A stretch of DNA of 64,000 nucleotides from Candidatus Eiseniibacteriota bacterium. GTDB lineage: Bacteria > Eisenbacteria > RBG-16-71-46 > CAIMUX01. The stretch lies in contig CAIMUX010000022.1 in NCBI GenBank assembly GCA_903844735.1, positions 1 through 64,000 of the forward strand, in the 5' to 3' direction. Shown piece by piece: positions 40,972 through 50,140 of the stretch; the stretch's first letter is position 1; each line of letters starts with the position of its first letter. The notes beneath the pieces were generated by a model that saw only the letters and a list, made by a program, of their open reading frames with translations, was not told where the DNA came from and did not search any database. The position numbers and the translations under genes are program-made.

Positions 40972-42879
40972 ATGAGAGCCTTATTGATGGCTGTAGGGGT
41001 GCTGCTCCTGTGCGCGGTCGCGACCCTGCCGGCGTCGGCGATCGATCGGCCGGATGCCCTCTGGGCACGTAACACCACCAGTTATGCCCCGCTTGTCTTG
41101 GACGGCGTGCTCAACGAGTTTGCCTGGACCAAGGCGGAGTCTCTGACGGTGGTCTTCGGCCGGGATGGCGGTATTCCCGGAAGCGGCTGGAAACTCGAGT
41201 CCGGGATGACGACGCCGAACGACTCGCTGAAGGCCACGCTCAAATTCCTGGTAAGCGGCGACGATCTCTACCTCGGCGCCAAGATCAAGGACCGCTTCGT
41301 CGGTGGTTCGGCCACCTGGCAGCGATTCGACGGCCTCCTGATGGGGCTGAAGAACCACGCGGATCCGGGTGCCCCGAAACCTCCGACCGAGTATTTCTAC
41401 AGTTGGTGGTACCCCGAGTTGCTCGACCCTCAACCGGCGGGGCAGCCTCCCGCCTTCGCCGGCCGCTGGGCGGAGTATCCTGCCGGATCGCCGCGTACCC
41501 CGGAGCAGATCGAAAATTGGGACGCGCGCACCGTGGTGAATGGCACGTCGAATTCCGATGCGGTGTTCGACGACGGCTATACCGTCGAGATGCGCTTCAA
41601 GCTGTCCGTCGAGGGCTACAAACCGGAGCGCACGGAGGGGGACATCATCGAGTGGAATATCGCGATCTACGACTGTGACGGCTTCTGGCCGATCAACCAG
41701 GCCTATTTCAGTTCCACCCGGACCTGGCTGCAGTCCCCATGGGGAAATGCAGCCTGGTACAACGAGTTGCGCATCTGGACGAGACCGGACGTGACCGTCT
41801 ATTCGGCGACACTTCCCGCGATCGATCCCGAGGTCGTGATCTTGAACGCCGCGTCACACCCGGCGCCGACGATCGACGGTGTGTTGAACGAGACGGCCTG
41901 GGGTGCGGCCTTCCCGAAGTTCGACATCCGCTGGGACGATACTGCGCTGCGGGAAACCTATCCAGATGTCGGCCGCTGGCGGTCCGGGCAGTTTGAGTGG
42001 TTCGCCGCCGTTCCCCCGGACACGCTCCTGCCCCCGGTGCTTGATCCCGCGGACGCGACGGTCAGCATGTTCTTCAAGGGGACCAAGCTCTATCTCGGGT
42101 TCGACGTGCGTGACCAGATCGTGCAGTACCATCCGAACATCAACCGTTGGGACGGTTTCATCGTCACGATCAACGATCGAGTCGAGCGCAGCCCGGATAA
42201 CACTCTGCTGGGACACCGTCTGGCGTGGCAAATCGGTCCCACGGGACAGGCGTTGCCGTCGGACTACCTTCTGACGATGGTCAACGCAGGCACGGCACAG
42301 ATCGCCGCGACCCTCAAGCCGGGCACGGACGTCGACACGACCGACGCGAACATCGACACCGGCTACTACGGCGAGATATCGATCGACTTGACCGCCCTCG
42401 GTTACCCGCCCGATCTCGGTGACGGTGCTCTTTTCATTGGGGTGAACCTGCTCGACGGAGACTCCTTCGTTCCGGTGAGCAAGAATTACGGTACACGGAC
42501 CTGGTGGTACCGCGAGTACGAAGGGGAGTGCTGCCCGGCCGTGGCGTACCTCGATCCGACCTTCGTCAACGCGGTCGAGCCGGATTTCGGCGCCGGTGAC
42601 GACACGCGAGTCCTGCGGAGCCATCCGAACCCGGGGGCCAAGACCACGATCGAGTACGCGCTTGCCCAGGGTGGGGCGGTTTCGTTAGAGGTCTACGATG
42701 TGCAGGGGCGTCTCGTCGAGCGCCGGTCCCTCGGCGTGCGGCCCGCGGGAAGCGGGCAGGTCGAGTTCGACGGCGCGGGCCGTGCCGCGGGGATGTACCT
42801 CTATCATGTCCAGGTGGCCGATCCGACAACCGGTGCCCTTCGCCCGGTGGGTAGCGGCCGCATGATCATTCTCGAGTAG
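40972..42879 (+). CDS. secreted protein with two CBM9-like domains and a C-terminal sorting domain
   Basis: The 635-aa protein starts with a signal peptide (MRALLMAVGVLLLCAVATLP, cleavage near ASA). Two carbohydrate-binding CBM9-like domains follow, each beginning with the typical phrase: PLVLDGVLNEFAWTKAESL (about 40) and PTIDGVLNETAWGAAFPKF (about 298). Both contain DDLYLGAKIKD/TKLYLGFDVRDQ-type strands. The C-terminal 85 residues are a FlgD-like/type IX-type sorting domain (SHPNPGAKTTIEYALAQGG, EVYDVQGRLVERRSL, GRAAGMYLYHVQV). It is probably displayed on the cell surface to bind glucan. ATG at 40972 follows AGGAGGAGG. It begins 55 bp after lacI. Confidence 0.8.
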   Translation: MRALLMAVGVLLLCAVATLPASAIDRPDALWARNTTSYAPLVLDGVLNEFAWTKAESLTVVFGRDGGIPGSGWKLESGMTTPNDSLKATLKFLVSGDDLYLGAKIKDRFVGGSATWQRFDGLLMGLKNHADPGAPKPPTEYFYSWWYPELLDPQPAGQPPAFAGRWAEYPAGSPRTPEQIENWDARTVVNGTSNSDAVFDDGYTVEMRFKLSVEGYKPERTEGDIIEWNIAIYDCDGFWPINQAYFSSTRTWLQSPWGNAAWYNELRIWTRPDVTVYSATLPAIDPEVVILNAASHPAPTIDGVLNETAWGAAFPKFDIRWDDTALRETYPDVGRWRSGQFEWFAAVPPDTLLPPVLDPADATVSMFFKGTKLYLGFDVRDQIVQYHPNINRWDGFIVTINDRVERSPDNTLLGHRLAWQIGPTGQALPSDYLLTMVNAGTAQIAATLKPGTDVDTTDANIDTGYYGEISIDLTALGYPPDLGDGALFIGVNLLDGDSFVPVSKNYGTRTWWYREYEGECCPAVAYLDPTFVNAVEPDFGAGDDTRVLRSHPNPGAKTTIEYALAQGGAVSLEVYDVQGRLVERRSLGVRPAGSGQVEFDGAGRAAGMYLYHVQVADPTTGALRPVGSGRMIILE

Positions 42880-42898
42880 CAGACGGCGCAGGATGCCG

Positions 42899-42928
42899 CG
42901 GGAGCGCCGGGTCCGACCGGTGCTCCCG
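42899..42928. promoter_or_regulatory. intergenic hairpin between surface-protein genes
   Basis: CGGGAGCGCCGG (42899-42910) pairs with CCGGTGCTCCCG (42917-42928) over 12 bp with one G-U, around a 6-base loop. There is no T-run after it. It lies between the CBM9-like gene and the TonB receptor gene and could trim expression of the downstream genes or stabilise an mRNA end. Confidence 0.5.
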
Positions 42929-42945
42929 GACGGGAGATTTGCAGA

Positions 42946-45669
42946 ATGCACAGCGGAGACGAAGGGAGGTTCCCACAGCGCGCCGGACGGGCGCGTCGGG
43001 GGGGGCACGTACCCGCGGCCGGGGCCGCCGTGGCTGCCGTGGCTGCCGTGGCAGCTCCTGTTCTGGCGCTCCTGTTGGCGCTGTGCCTCCCCTTCCCCGC
43101 TCACGCCGGCACGACGGGCAAGCTGTCCGGGCGGATCGCAGACGCCGGCGCGAAGCCGGTCACCTTCGCGGCCGTGATGATTGTGGGGACTCGCCTGGGG
43201 AGCAACACGGATGCCGAAGGACGGTACAACATCATCAACGTCCCCCCGGGTGTCTATGATCTTACGGTTAACCACCTTGCCTACAAGCAGGTCACGTTGA
43301 AGGACGTGCTGGTGACCGTGGACAACACGACCTGGCAAGACGTCACGCTGGAATCTTCTGTGCAGAATATCGGCGAGGTTGTCATCCAGGCGGAGCGTCC
43401 GCTGATTGATGTCCGGGTGACCAGCGCGCGCGCCACCGTGACCGCCGAACAGATCAAGCAGCTCCCGGTTCAGGAGCTGCAGGAAGTCGTGAATCTCCAG
43501 GCTGGAGTGGTCAACGGGCACTTTCGGGGAGGGCGGCTGGGCGAGGTGCAGTACCAGGTCGACGGGGTCAGCGTGAATGACCCCTACACCAACAAGTCAT
43601 CCTTGAGCATCGATCGATCGCTCCTGCAGGAAGTGCAGGTCATCAGCGGGGTCTTCGACGCCGAGTACGGTCAGGCGATGAGCGGTGTGGTCAACGCCGT
43701 GCTGAAGGAGGGAACGGACAGCCTTCAGTGGAATGCCGAGCTCTACGGCGGCGGCTTCTACTTCCCCGATGCGACCCGGCGTCCCGTGGCGCATGATGAC
43801 CGGGTGCAGCTCACGGGCACGCGTAGCGCGCAGGCCAGCGTCAGCGGACCGCTGCCGGTGCCTCGGACCACGTTCCTGTTGAGCGGGCGGCGCAACGTCT
43901 GGGCCGACTACGTCCGGGGGCAGGCCCTCGACCCGAATGAGCCGATCCGGCCCGACAGCTCATTGAATCTTGTCGGTCCCCGCAGCCCCATCGGCTACTC
44001 GCGGGAGTGGTCCGGTCTGGTCAAGATCACCAACCATTCGCTTTCCGGGATCAAGGTCAGCTACCAGGCGATCGTGAACCAGCGCGAGGGACGCAGTTCG
44101 AACTATGCCTGGATCTACAACCCGAATGGATTATCCAAGCAACGGCAGGTTTCCATCGTGCACGGTCTGGACTGGACTCACTCGCTGGGTGGCAGCACGT
44201 TCTACAATCTGAGTGTCCGTGAGAACTACGTTGACTACCGGGACATGCTCCACGAGAGTTTCCGGGACTCGGCCTACGACGCCGCGGGCACCCCGGTTAC
44301 CAACCCCCTGATAGCGAGCGGATCGCTGATCGTCAAGGGGGCGGAACTGACCCGCTTCATCCAGAAGACGGACGTTGCCATGGTCAAAGGCTCCTTCACG
44401 AGCCAGATCACGCGCGACCAGATGATCAAGTGCGGGGCGGACTTGCAGTGGCCCAACGTCACCTTCGGGAACCCCGGGTACCTTCGGGAGGTGGGCGGTG
44501 TGCTGACCCGCAACGACAACGAACCCCCTGATTTTCCCGCGCCGAAGCGTTACCGGCCGACGATCGCGGCCGCCTACGGGCAGTCGCAGCTTGAGTGGAA
44601 CGACTTCACAGTCCGCACCGGACTGCGCCTCGAGTACTTCCACGCGCACGCCTCGTTGCCGAGCGACCTGGCCAACCCAGCCAATTCCATTCAGGGCGCG
44701 CCTGCTTCGCTTCCGGTCGCGGTCAAGGGCAAGACGGTCGTGTCGCCACGGGTGGCGATGGCCTACCCGATCACGGAGCGGGCCGGCATCCATTTTGCGT
44801 ACGGGCACTTCACCCAGTACCCATCCCTGAGTGACATCTTCTCGAACGCCGATTACGCCAAGCTCTACTCGCTGCAGGCGAACGCGTCGGGCATCCCGGT
44901 CATGGGCAACCCGGACATCGGTGCGGAGCGAACCGTCCAGTACGAGCTGGGCTACAAACAGATGGTGACCAAGGATCTCGGCGCCTCTTTGAACCTCTTC
45001 TACAAGGACATCCGGGATCTGCTCGGCGTTGAGTTTATCACCACGTACAATCTGGCGCAGTATGGCAGGCTGACGAACGTCGATTTCGGCGACGTCATCG
45101 GCTTCACCGTTTCGGTCGACCAGCGGAAGTTCGGACGATTCGGCTCCACGCTCGACTACACGTGGCAGCACGCGCAGGGGAACTCCAGCGATCCGAAGGA
45201 GACGGCGAGGCGGGCCGAGGCCGGAGAAGACCCGCGCCCGCGGCTCATCCCTCTGGGCTGGGACCAGCGCCACACGCTGAACCTGACCCTGCGGTTCGAC
45301 GACCCGGGAGCTTTTTCCGCGAGCGGAATCGTGCGGGTGGCCGGCGGCCAACCATACACGCCGATTCTGGACGCCGGTTTCGGGTACGGCATGAACACGA
45401 ATTCCGGGCGGAAGCCCGCATCTCTTCTGGTCGATCTCCGAGGCGAGCGGTTCGTGCGCGTGGCGGGAAAGCGCGGGAGTCTCTTCTGCCGGGTCTTCAA
45501 CCTGTTCGATACGCGATCGGTGAACGGGTTCGTGTTCGAAAGCACGGGCAGTGCGGACTATTCCAGGTTCCCTGACACCGTTCCGGACGTGAACACGCTC
45601 AGCGATCCGACCCGGTATGCCGCGCCGCGCCGGGTGGAGATCGGATTCACCGTGGACTCTGTATGGTGA
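42946..45669 (+). CDS. TonB-dependent outer-membrane receptor with regulatory-like N-terminal domain
   Basis: The 907-aa protein has a long signal region (AAVAAVAAPVLALLLALCLP, cleavage after HAG). A carboxypeptidase-regulatory-like domain (KLSGRIADAGAKPVTFAAVM, NTDAEGRYNIINVPPGVYDL) precedes a plug (TAEQIKQLPVQELQEVV, YQVDGVSVNDPYTNKSSLS, GVFDAEYGQAMSGVVN). The rest is a 22-strand-type barrel ending with a short beta-signal at the C-terminus. This is the SusC-like architecture, but no SusD gene is adjacent. It would move glucan fragments across the outer membrane with TonB energy. The last codons overlap a GTG-led frame that becomes the next gene. Confidence 0.9.
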   Translation: MHSGDEGRFPQRAGRARRGGHVPAAGAAVAAVAAVAAPVLALLLALCLPFPAHAGTTGKLSGRIADAGAKPVTFAAVMIVGTRLGSNTDAEGRYNIINVPPGVYDLTVNHLAYKQVTLKDVLVTVDNTTWQDVTLESSVQNIGEVVIQAERPLIDVRVTSARATVTAEQIKQLPVQELQEVVNLQAGVVNGHFRGGRLGEVQYQVDGVSVNDPYTNKSSLSIDRSLLQEVQVISGVFDAEYGQAMSGVVNAVLKEGTDSLQWNAELYGGGFYFPDATRRPVAHDDRVQLTGTRSAQASVSGPLPVPRTTFLLSGRRNVWADYVRGQALDPNEPIRPDSSLNLVGPRSPIGYSREWSGLVKITNHSLSGIKVSYQAIVNQREGRSSNYAWIYNPNGLSKQRQVSIVHGLDWTHSLGGSTFYNLSVRENYVDYRDMLHESFRDSAYDAAGTPVTNPLIASGSLIVKGAELTRFIQKTDVAMVKGSFTSQITRDQMIKCGADLQWPNVTFGNPGYLREVGGVLTRNDNEPPDFPAPKRYRPTIAAAYGQSQLEWNDFTVRTGLRLEYFHAHASLPSDLANPANSIQGAPASLPVAVKGKTVVSPRVAMAYPITERAGIHFAYGHFTQYPSLSDIFSNADYAKLYSLQANASGIPVMGNPDIGAERTVQYELGYKQMVTKDLGASLNLFYKDIRDLLGVEFITTYNLAQYGRLTNVDFGDVIGFTVSVDQRKFGRFGSTLDYTWQHAQGNSSDPKETARRAEAGEDPRPRLIPLGWDQRHTLNLTLRFDDPGAFSASGIVRVAGGQPYTPILDAGFGYGMNTNSGRKPASLLVDLRGERFVRVAGKRGSLFCRVFNLFDTRSVNGFVFESTGSADYSRFPDTVPDVNTLSDPTRYAAPRRVEIGFTVDSVW

Positions 45670-45683
45670 AGGGGAGGCCCTAC

Positions 45684-48600
45684 GTGAGGAAGGGATCACT
45701 TAGGATGAAGTGGCGTTGCCGCGTCGGCCGGACCGCGGGGTGGATTTCGGCTCACCCGGCGATTCCGGCCATGCTCGCGACGGTCGCGGTGGTGGCGGTC
45801 ACGGTCACAACCATGGCGGTCGCCCAGATTGTGACGCCCGTGCCGTTCGACGATCGGGGGCGCCTCGATGCGGAGCGCACGGGCACCCACGACGCGGCCA
45901 ACCTCCGCACGGAGTTCTCGAACTTCGGCATGGTCGGCGGCTACCCGGATGACCCGGGAAATGTCGACCTGAGCACCTTCCACTCGGTCGAGGTGCCGAA
46001 GGGCGGCGGGATGAACTACAGCGACGGGATCACTCCCTTCGTGATGGCCAAGATCCCGACGCGGAGCGACCCGCTCACGTATCTCTATGTCATGGAGACC
46101 GGCTTCCGTGAGCGCCAGACCATGAGTCCGAGCCACAATCGAGTCATGCGGTTCGAGCCTCGTCCCGGTTACTTCCAGTCCGATCCCGGCCTCAACATCG
46201 CGGATTCCCCCGCGATGAGCCACGATGACCGCACCTGGCCGCGATCCTGGCCCGACCGCCTGCTCGATCCGGACGACCCGGGTTGGAAGGGTAAGTGGAA
46301 CGGGTACTTCGGCAAGCGACCGGCGGCGGACCAGGAAAGCTACACGGTGATGGACGACCAGTACTACGACGGGTGGGATTTCCGGCCTGATAACCGCGAC
46401 TCCACCAGGTACGGTCTCGGGTTGCGCGTCGAGGTGCGCGGCTTCCAATGGTCGAACCCGCAGGCCGGGAATGTGGTCTTCTGGCACTACGATATCACGA
46501 ACGAGGGGACGACCGACTACAACGACAACATCATCTTCGGGCTGTACATGGACTCAGGTGTGGGCGGCTCCGCGCTTTCGTGCGACAACATCTATGAGTC
46601 GGACGACGACAACGCATACTTCAACCGGCGCTTCGGCGATCAGGTCATCAATCTGGTCTACACGTGGGACAACGGCGGGCACGGGCGTGACCTGTCCGGG
46701 AATTGCGCCCGAACCGGCTACCTCGGCTATGCCTACCTCGAGACACCGGGGAATTCCACCGACCGGATCGACAACGACGAGGACGGGATTACCGATGAGT
46801 TGCGCGACGGCGGTCCGGGGGAAAGGATCGTCGGGCAGGACGCGATCCGGGCCGAGGTCGGTCGCCGATATAACCTGACGCGCTTCGTCGCGACCTACGG
46901 TCCGCTGGAAAAACGCCCGGCTTACCGCGTGGGGGTCTGGTGGACCGGGGACGAGGACCTCGACTGGAACGCCGAGTTCCACGACACCGGCGCGGACGGG
47001 GTCTTCGAAACCGGCGATACCGGCGAGCGGGACGGGACACCAACGGCCGGGGAGCCTTACGTCGATCGGACCGACGTGCACGAATCGGATCAGATCGGAC
47101 TCACCGGCTTCAAATTCAACCGCATCAAGCCCGGCCAGGGTAACCCGAGCCCGGTGATCGACGACATCGTTTTCTATGACAACCCGGCACGTCCCGGCCC
47201 GAAGCAGCTTTACGAGAGGTTCACGAGTCCCGACTCGGCCACCCGCTTCGACGCCCCGCTGGCGAACAACTACAACATCGGGTTCCTTTTCGCTTCGGGA
47301 CCGTTCCGGCTGCCGGCGGGGAAGACGGAACGCTTCTCTCTGGCCCTGGCCTATGGAGGAGACTTAGACGAACTGCGCCGCACCGTGCAGACCGTGCAAC
47401 TGATTTACAACGCGAACTACCAGTTCGCGGAGCCGCCGCCGATGCCGACGGTCACGGCCGACGCGGGTGACGGTTTTGTCCGCCTCTCCTGGGACGACAT
47501 CGCCGAGCGCGGCCGCGACCCGGTGACCGGAGAGAACGACTTCGAGGGGTACCGCATTTACCGGGCAACCGATCCCGACTTTCGCGATCCGCGAGTCATC
47601 ATGACGGGGACCGGCTCGAACCTCTTCGGCAACGGCCGGCCGATCGCTCAGTTCGACGTAGTGAACGGGCGCCGCGGGTACTCCGAACGGGTCGAAGAGG
47701 GTGTTGCTTACTACCTGGGCGCCGACACCGGGATCAAGCACACCTGGACCGACAGCACGGTGACCAACGGGCAACTGTATTACTACGCGGTGACCTCGTA
47801 TGACTACGGCCCCAAGGCCGCGGCGAACGCAGCGACCGCGGATTCCATGACCTTCTACCCGTCCGAGAACTCCATCTCGGTGTCGAAGACGCTGCGGGGC
47901 GGGGTGATCCTGCCTCGCAACGTGGCGGCGGTGCGTCCGGAGCCGAAGGTGCTCGGCTACTCCCCGGCGGATACGAAGGCGGCGGCCCACGTCTCCGGTG
48001 AGGGGATCGGGACGGTCGACATCCATGTGGTGAACTCCAACCTGGTCCCGGACGACCATGTCTTCGCCGTCACGTTCCAGCCGGGCGGTCCGGACAGCCT
48101 GCGCGCCTCCTCCTACACACTTCGGGACACTACGGCGAACATCACATTGTTCACTACGGGGCGGGATCTGCGGGGTGAAGGTATCGGACCGGTCGGGTCC
48201 GGACTTCTGCCGATCGTGTACACCCTGCCGCGTGTCGAAGTGGACGTCGACAATTCCGGCTTTTCCACCGAGAGCGGCACCGACGCGCAGCTCGGCGTGA
48301 ACTACCAGGAGGCCCTGCCGAACAATTTCCGACGGCCGGGGTACCCGGACGACGTCACGATCCGCTTCTACGACACAGTGCAGGACACCTCGCTTGCGGC
48401 GATCGGCCTTCCCGCTGTGCCGGTGAAGTTCAAGATTCTTGCGCACGGGGATACCGGTGATCGGCAGATGGATCTGCGTTTCTACGATGTCGACCCGGAT
48501 GGCCGCAACGGCCCGCTGAGTCCGAACGGGATTCTCGACCGAAAGGGCGAGTACATCGAGATGATGACGTACGCCACGGCGCGGCCGACGACGCCGCGGG

Positions 48601-49067
48601 CCACGTGGCAGTTCCAGCTTGCGGATACGTCGATGATCCCTCCCGGCGAGGGGGACGAGTTCCGGTTGATCCTGCGCCGGCCTTTCGGCGTCGACGATGT
48701 GTACATCTTGCGCAGCCGGGGGCAGCGGACCGACCTCGACGAGGCCGCCAAGAACGCGTTTCAGCCGTACGTTGTGCCGAACCCGTATGTCGGGGCCGCC
48801 GCTTTCGAGCCGGAGCGTTTCGCGGTGTCGGGGCGCGGGGATCGGCGGATCGAGTTCCGCGGATTGCCACAGGATTGCATGATTCGGATCTATTCTGTGC
48901 GGGGCGATCTGGTGCAGAGACTGGAGCACAACGGTTCGAATGACGGATTCGTGGCCTGGAATCTGCGGACCAAGGACAACCTGGACGTGGCGCCGGGACT
49001 CTACGTTTTTCACGTCGACGGCGGTACGCTCGGTACCCGGATCGGCAAGTTCTCCATCATCAAGTAG
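45684..49067 (+). CDS. large secreted protein with FN3-like and C-terminal sorting domains
   Basis: The 1127-aa exported protein has a basic leader and a hydrophobic helix (AMLATVAVVAVTVTTMAVAQ). The first 560 residues are beta-rich, with YDITNEGTTDYNDNIIFGLY and a Ca-binding-like DRIDNDEDGITDEL segment. A fibronectin-III-like domain follows (PTVTADAGDGFVRLSWDDIA, GYRIYRATDPDF, WTDSTVTNGQLYYYAVTSYD). The C-terminus is a sorting domain (PYVVPNPYVGAA, RIYSVRGDLVQRLEHNG, NLDVAPGLYVFHV). Similar proteins are usually encoded next to TonB receptors and PorV proteins in this kind of genome, with unknown role. GTG at 45684 has GGGGAGG 6 bases upstream; ATG at 45663 overlaps the previous gene. The next gene starts 13 bp later. 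Confidence 0.8.
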   Translation: MRKGSLRMKWRCRVGRTAGWISAHPAIPAMLATVAVVAVTVTTMAVAQIVTPVPFDDRGRLDAERTGTHDAANLRTEFSNFGMVGGYPDDPGNVDLSTFHSVEVPKGGGMNYSDGITPFVMAKIPTRSDPLTYLYVMETGFRERQTMSPSHNRVMRFEPRPGYFQSDPGLNIADSPAMSHDDRTWPRSWPDRLLDPDDPGWKGKWNGYFGKRPAADQESYTVMDDQYYDGWDFRPDNRDSTRYGLGLRVEVRGFQWSNPQAGNVVFWHYDITNEGTTDYNDNIIFGLYMDSGVGGSALSCDNIYESDDDNAYFNRRFGDQVINLVYTWDNGGHGRDLSGNCARTGYLGYAYLETPGNSTDRIDNDEDGITDELRDGGPGERIVGQDAIRAEVGRRYNLTRFVATYGPLEKRPAYRVGVWWTGDEDLDWNAEFHDTGADGVFETGDTGERDGTPTAGEPYVDRTDVHESDQIGLTGFKFNRIKPGQGNPSPVIDDIVFYDNPARPGPKQLYERFTSPDSATRFDAPLANNYNIGFLFASGPFRLPAGKTERFSLALAYGGDLDELRRTVQTVQLIYNANYQFAEPPPMPTVTADAGDGFVRLSWDDIAERGRDPVTGENDFEGYRIYRATDPDFRDPRVIMTGTGSNLFGNGRPIAQFDVVNGRRGYSERVEEGVAYYLGADTGIKHTWTDSTVTNGQLYYYAVTSYDYGPKAAANAATADSMTFYPSENSISVSKTLRGGVILPRNVAAVRPEPKVLGYSPADTKAAAHVSGEGIGTVDIHVVNSNLVPDDHVFAVTFQPGGPDSLRASSYTLRDTTANITLFTTGRDLRGEGIGPVGSGLLPIVYTLPRVEVDVDNSGFSTESGTDAQLGVNYQEALPNNFRRPGYPDDVTIRFYDTVQDTSLAAIGLPAVPVKFKILAHGDTGDRQMDLRFYDVDPDGRNGPLSPNGILDRKGEYIEMMTYATARPTTPRATWQFQLADTSMIPPGEGDEFRLILRRPFGVDDVYILRSRGQRTDLDEAAKNAFQPYVVPNPYVGAAAFEPERFAVSGRGDRRIEFRGLPQDCMIRIYSVRGDLVQRLEHNGSNDGFVAWNLRTKDNLDVAPGLYVFHVDGGTLGTRIGKFSIIK

Positions 49068-49080
49068 GCGGAGCAGAGCC

Positions 49081-50091
49081 ATGAGAAACGGAAACTGGCT
49101 ACTCCTGGTTCTTCTGCCGCTGGCGGTGTCGAATGCGCACGGCCAGAGCAAGACAGGTACCGCTGTCGGTGAGTTCACGCTCATCGAGCCGAGTGCCAGG
49201 ATCGCCGCGCTGGGGAACGCGGGCGTGGCGGTCAACGACGGCCTGCAGAGTGTTTACTATAATCCTGCCGCCATCAGCGCGTTCCGGCGCCCGAGCATGC
49301 AGTTCACCCACAGCGAGTGGCTGGCGGGCATCAAGTACGATTACGTGGCGACGGCGATCCCGTTGTACTGGGGAGCGCTTTTCGCGAGCGTGACGGCCCT
49401 GAACTCGGGCGACATCGAGGTCCGCACGGTCGGCCAGCCTCTGGGCACCGGCGAGCGCTACCGTGTCTCCGACGTGGCCCTTGGCGTCGGTTTCGGCCGG
49501 ACCATCACGGACCGTTTCTCCGCGGGCGTGCAGGCCAACTACCTTTCGGAGTCGATCTGGCACAGCAGCCTCCACACCTTCACCGTCAATGTCGGCACCG
49601 TCTACCGGCTGACGGACAGCGGGTTGCAGCTTGGCTCCAGCATCAGCAATTTCGGAGCCCAGGGGCGATTCCGGGGCCGCGATCTGGCCATTCAGTACGA
49701 CAACGACCCCGGGATCCACGGCGACAACAGCGCGTTGCCCGGGGAGCGTGCAACCGACGATTTCCCCGTGCCGGTGGTCTTTCGGCTGGGCTTAAGCTAT
49801 CCGCGATCCCTCGGCGGGAACGCCGGCACGCTGCGCTTCCTGGTCGATGCGCTCCATTCCTCGTCGAACACGGAGAGCGTGAGCGGCGGCATTGAGTGGC
49901 AGTGGCGCCGACTGTTGGCCTTGCGGAGCGGGTACCAGAACTTGGGTCAACAGGATCGCGAAACCGGGCTCACTGCGGGGTTGGGCTTAAGCGGTTCGCT
50001 GGGGGGGCAGACGTTCGATTTCGATTATGCCTGGGCGGACCAAGGGCGACTGGAGACGTCGCATCGGTTCACTTTCGTTCTGGACTTCTAG
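49081..50091 (+). CDS. PorV/PorQ-family outer-membrane protein
   Basis: The 336-aa protein has a signal peptide (MRNGNWLLLVLLPLAVSNAH) and the PorV/PorQ (UPF0164) opening: GEFTLIEPSARIAALGNAGV, AVNDGLQSVYYNPAAIS. Alternating strands follow to the C-terminal aromatic (HRFTFVLDF), as in outer-membrane barrels of the FadL superfamily. In the type IX system PorV carries sorting-domain cargo across or along the outer membrane. Neighbouring genes on both sides encode sorting-domain proteins, which supports a comparable shuttle role here. ATG at 49081 follows GGCGGAGCAGAG. It is tightly spaced to the upstream gene, so probably in one operon. Confidence 0.85.
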   Translation: MRNGNWLLLVLLPLAVSNAHGQSKTGTAVGEFTLIEPSARIAALGNAGVAVNDGLQSVYYNPAAISAFRRPSMQFTHSEWLAGIKYDYVATAIPLYWGALFASVTALNSGDIEVRTVGQPLGTGERYRVSDVALGVGFGRTITDRFSAGVQANYLSESIWHSSLHTFTVNVGTVYRLTDSGLQLGSSISNFGAQGRFRGRDLAIQYDNDPGIHGDNSALPGERATDDFPVPVVFRLGLSYPRSLGGNAGTLRFLVDALHSSSNTESVSGGIEWQWRRLLALRSGYQNLGQQDRETGLTAGLGLSGSLGGQTFDFDYAWADQGRLETSHRFTFVLDF

Positions 50092-50140
50092 ACGATTCCG
50101 AAACCGGAGACACGACATGCATCACAGAGGAGACACCGAC

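Noticed and set aside
47364-49235. 623-codon minus-strand open frame opposite the FN3/sorting-domain gene
   Set aside because: No ribosome-binding site or recognisable domain, and the sense frame has signal peptide, FN3 and sorting domains.
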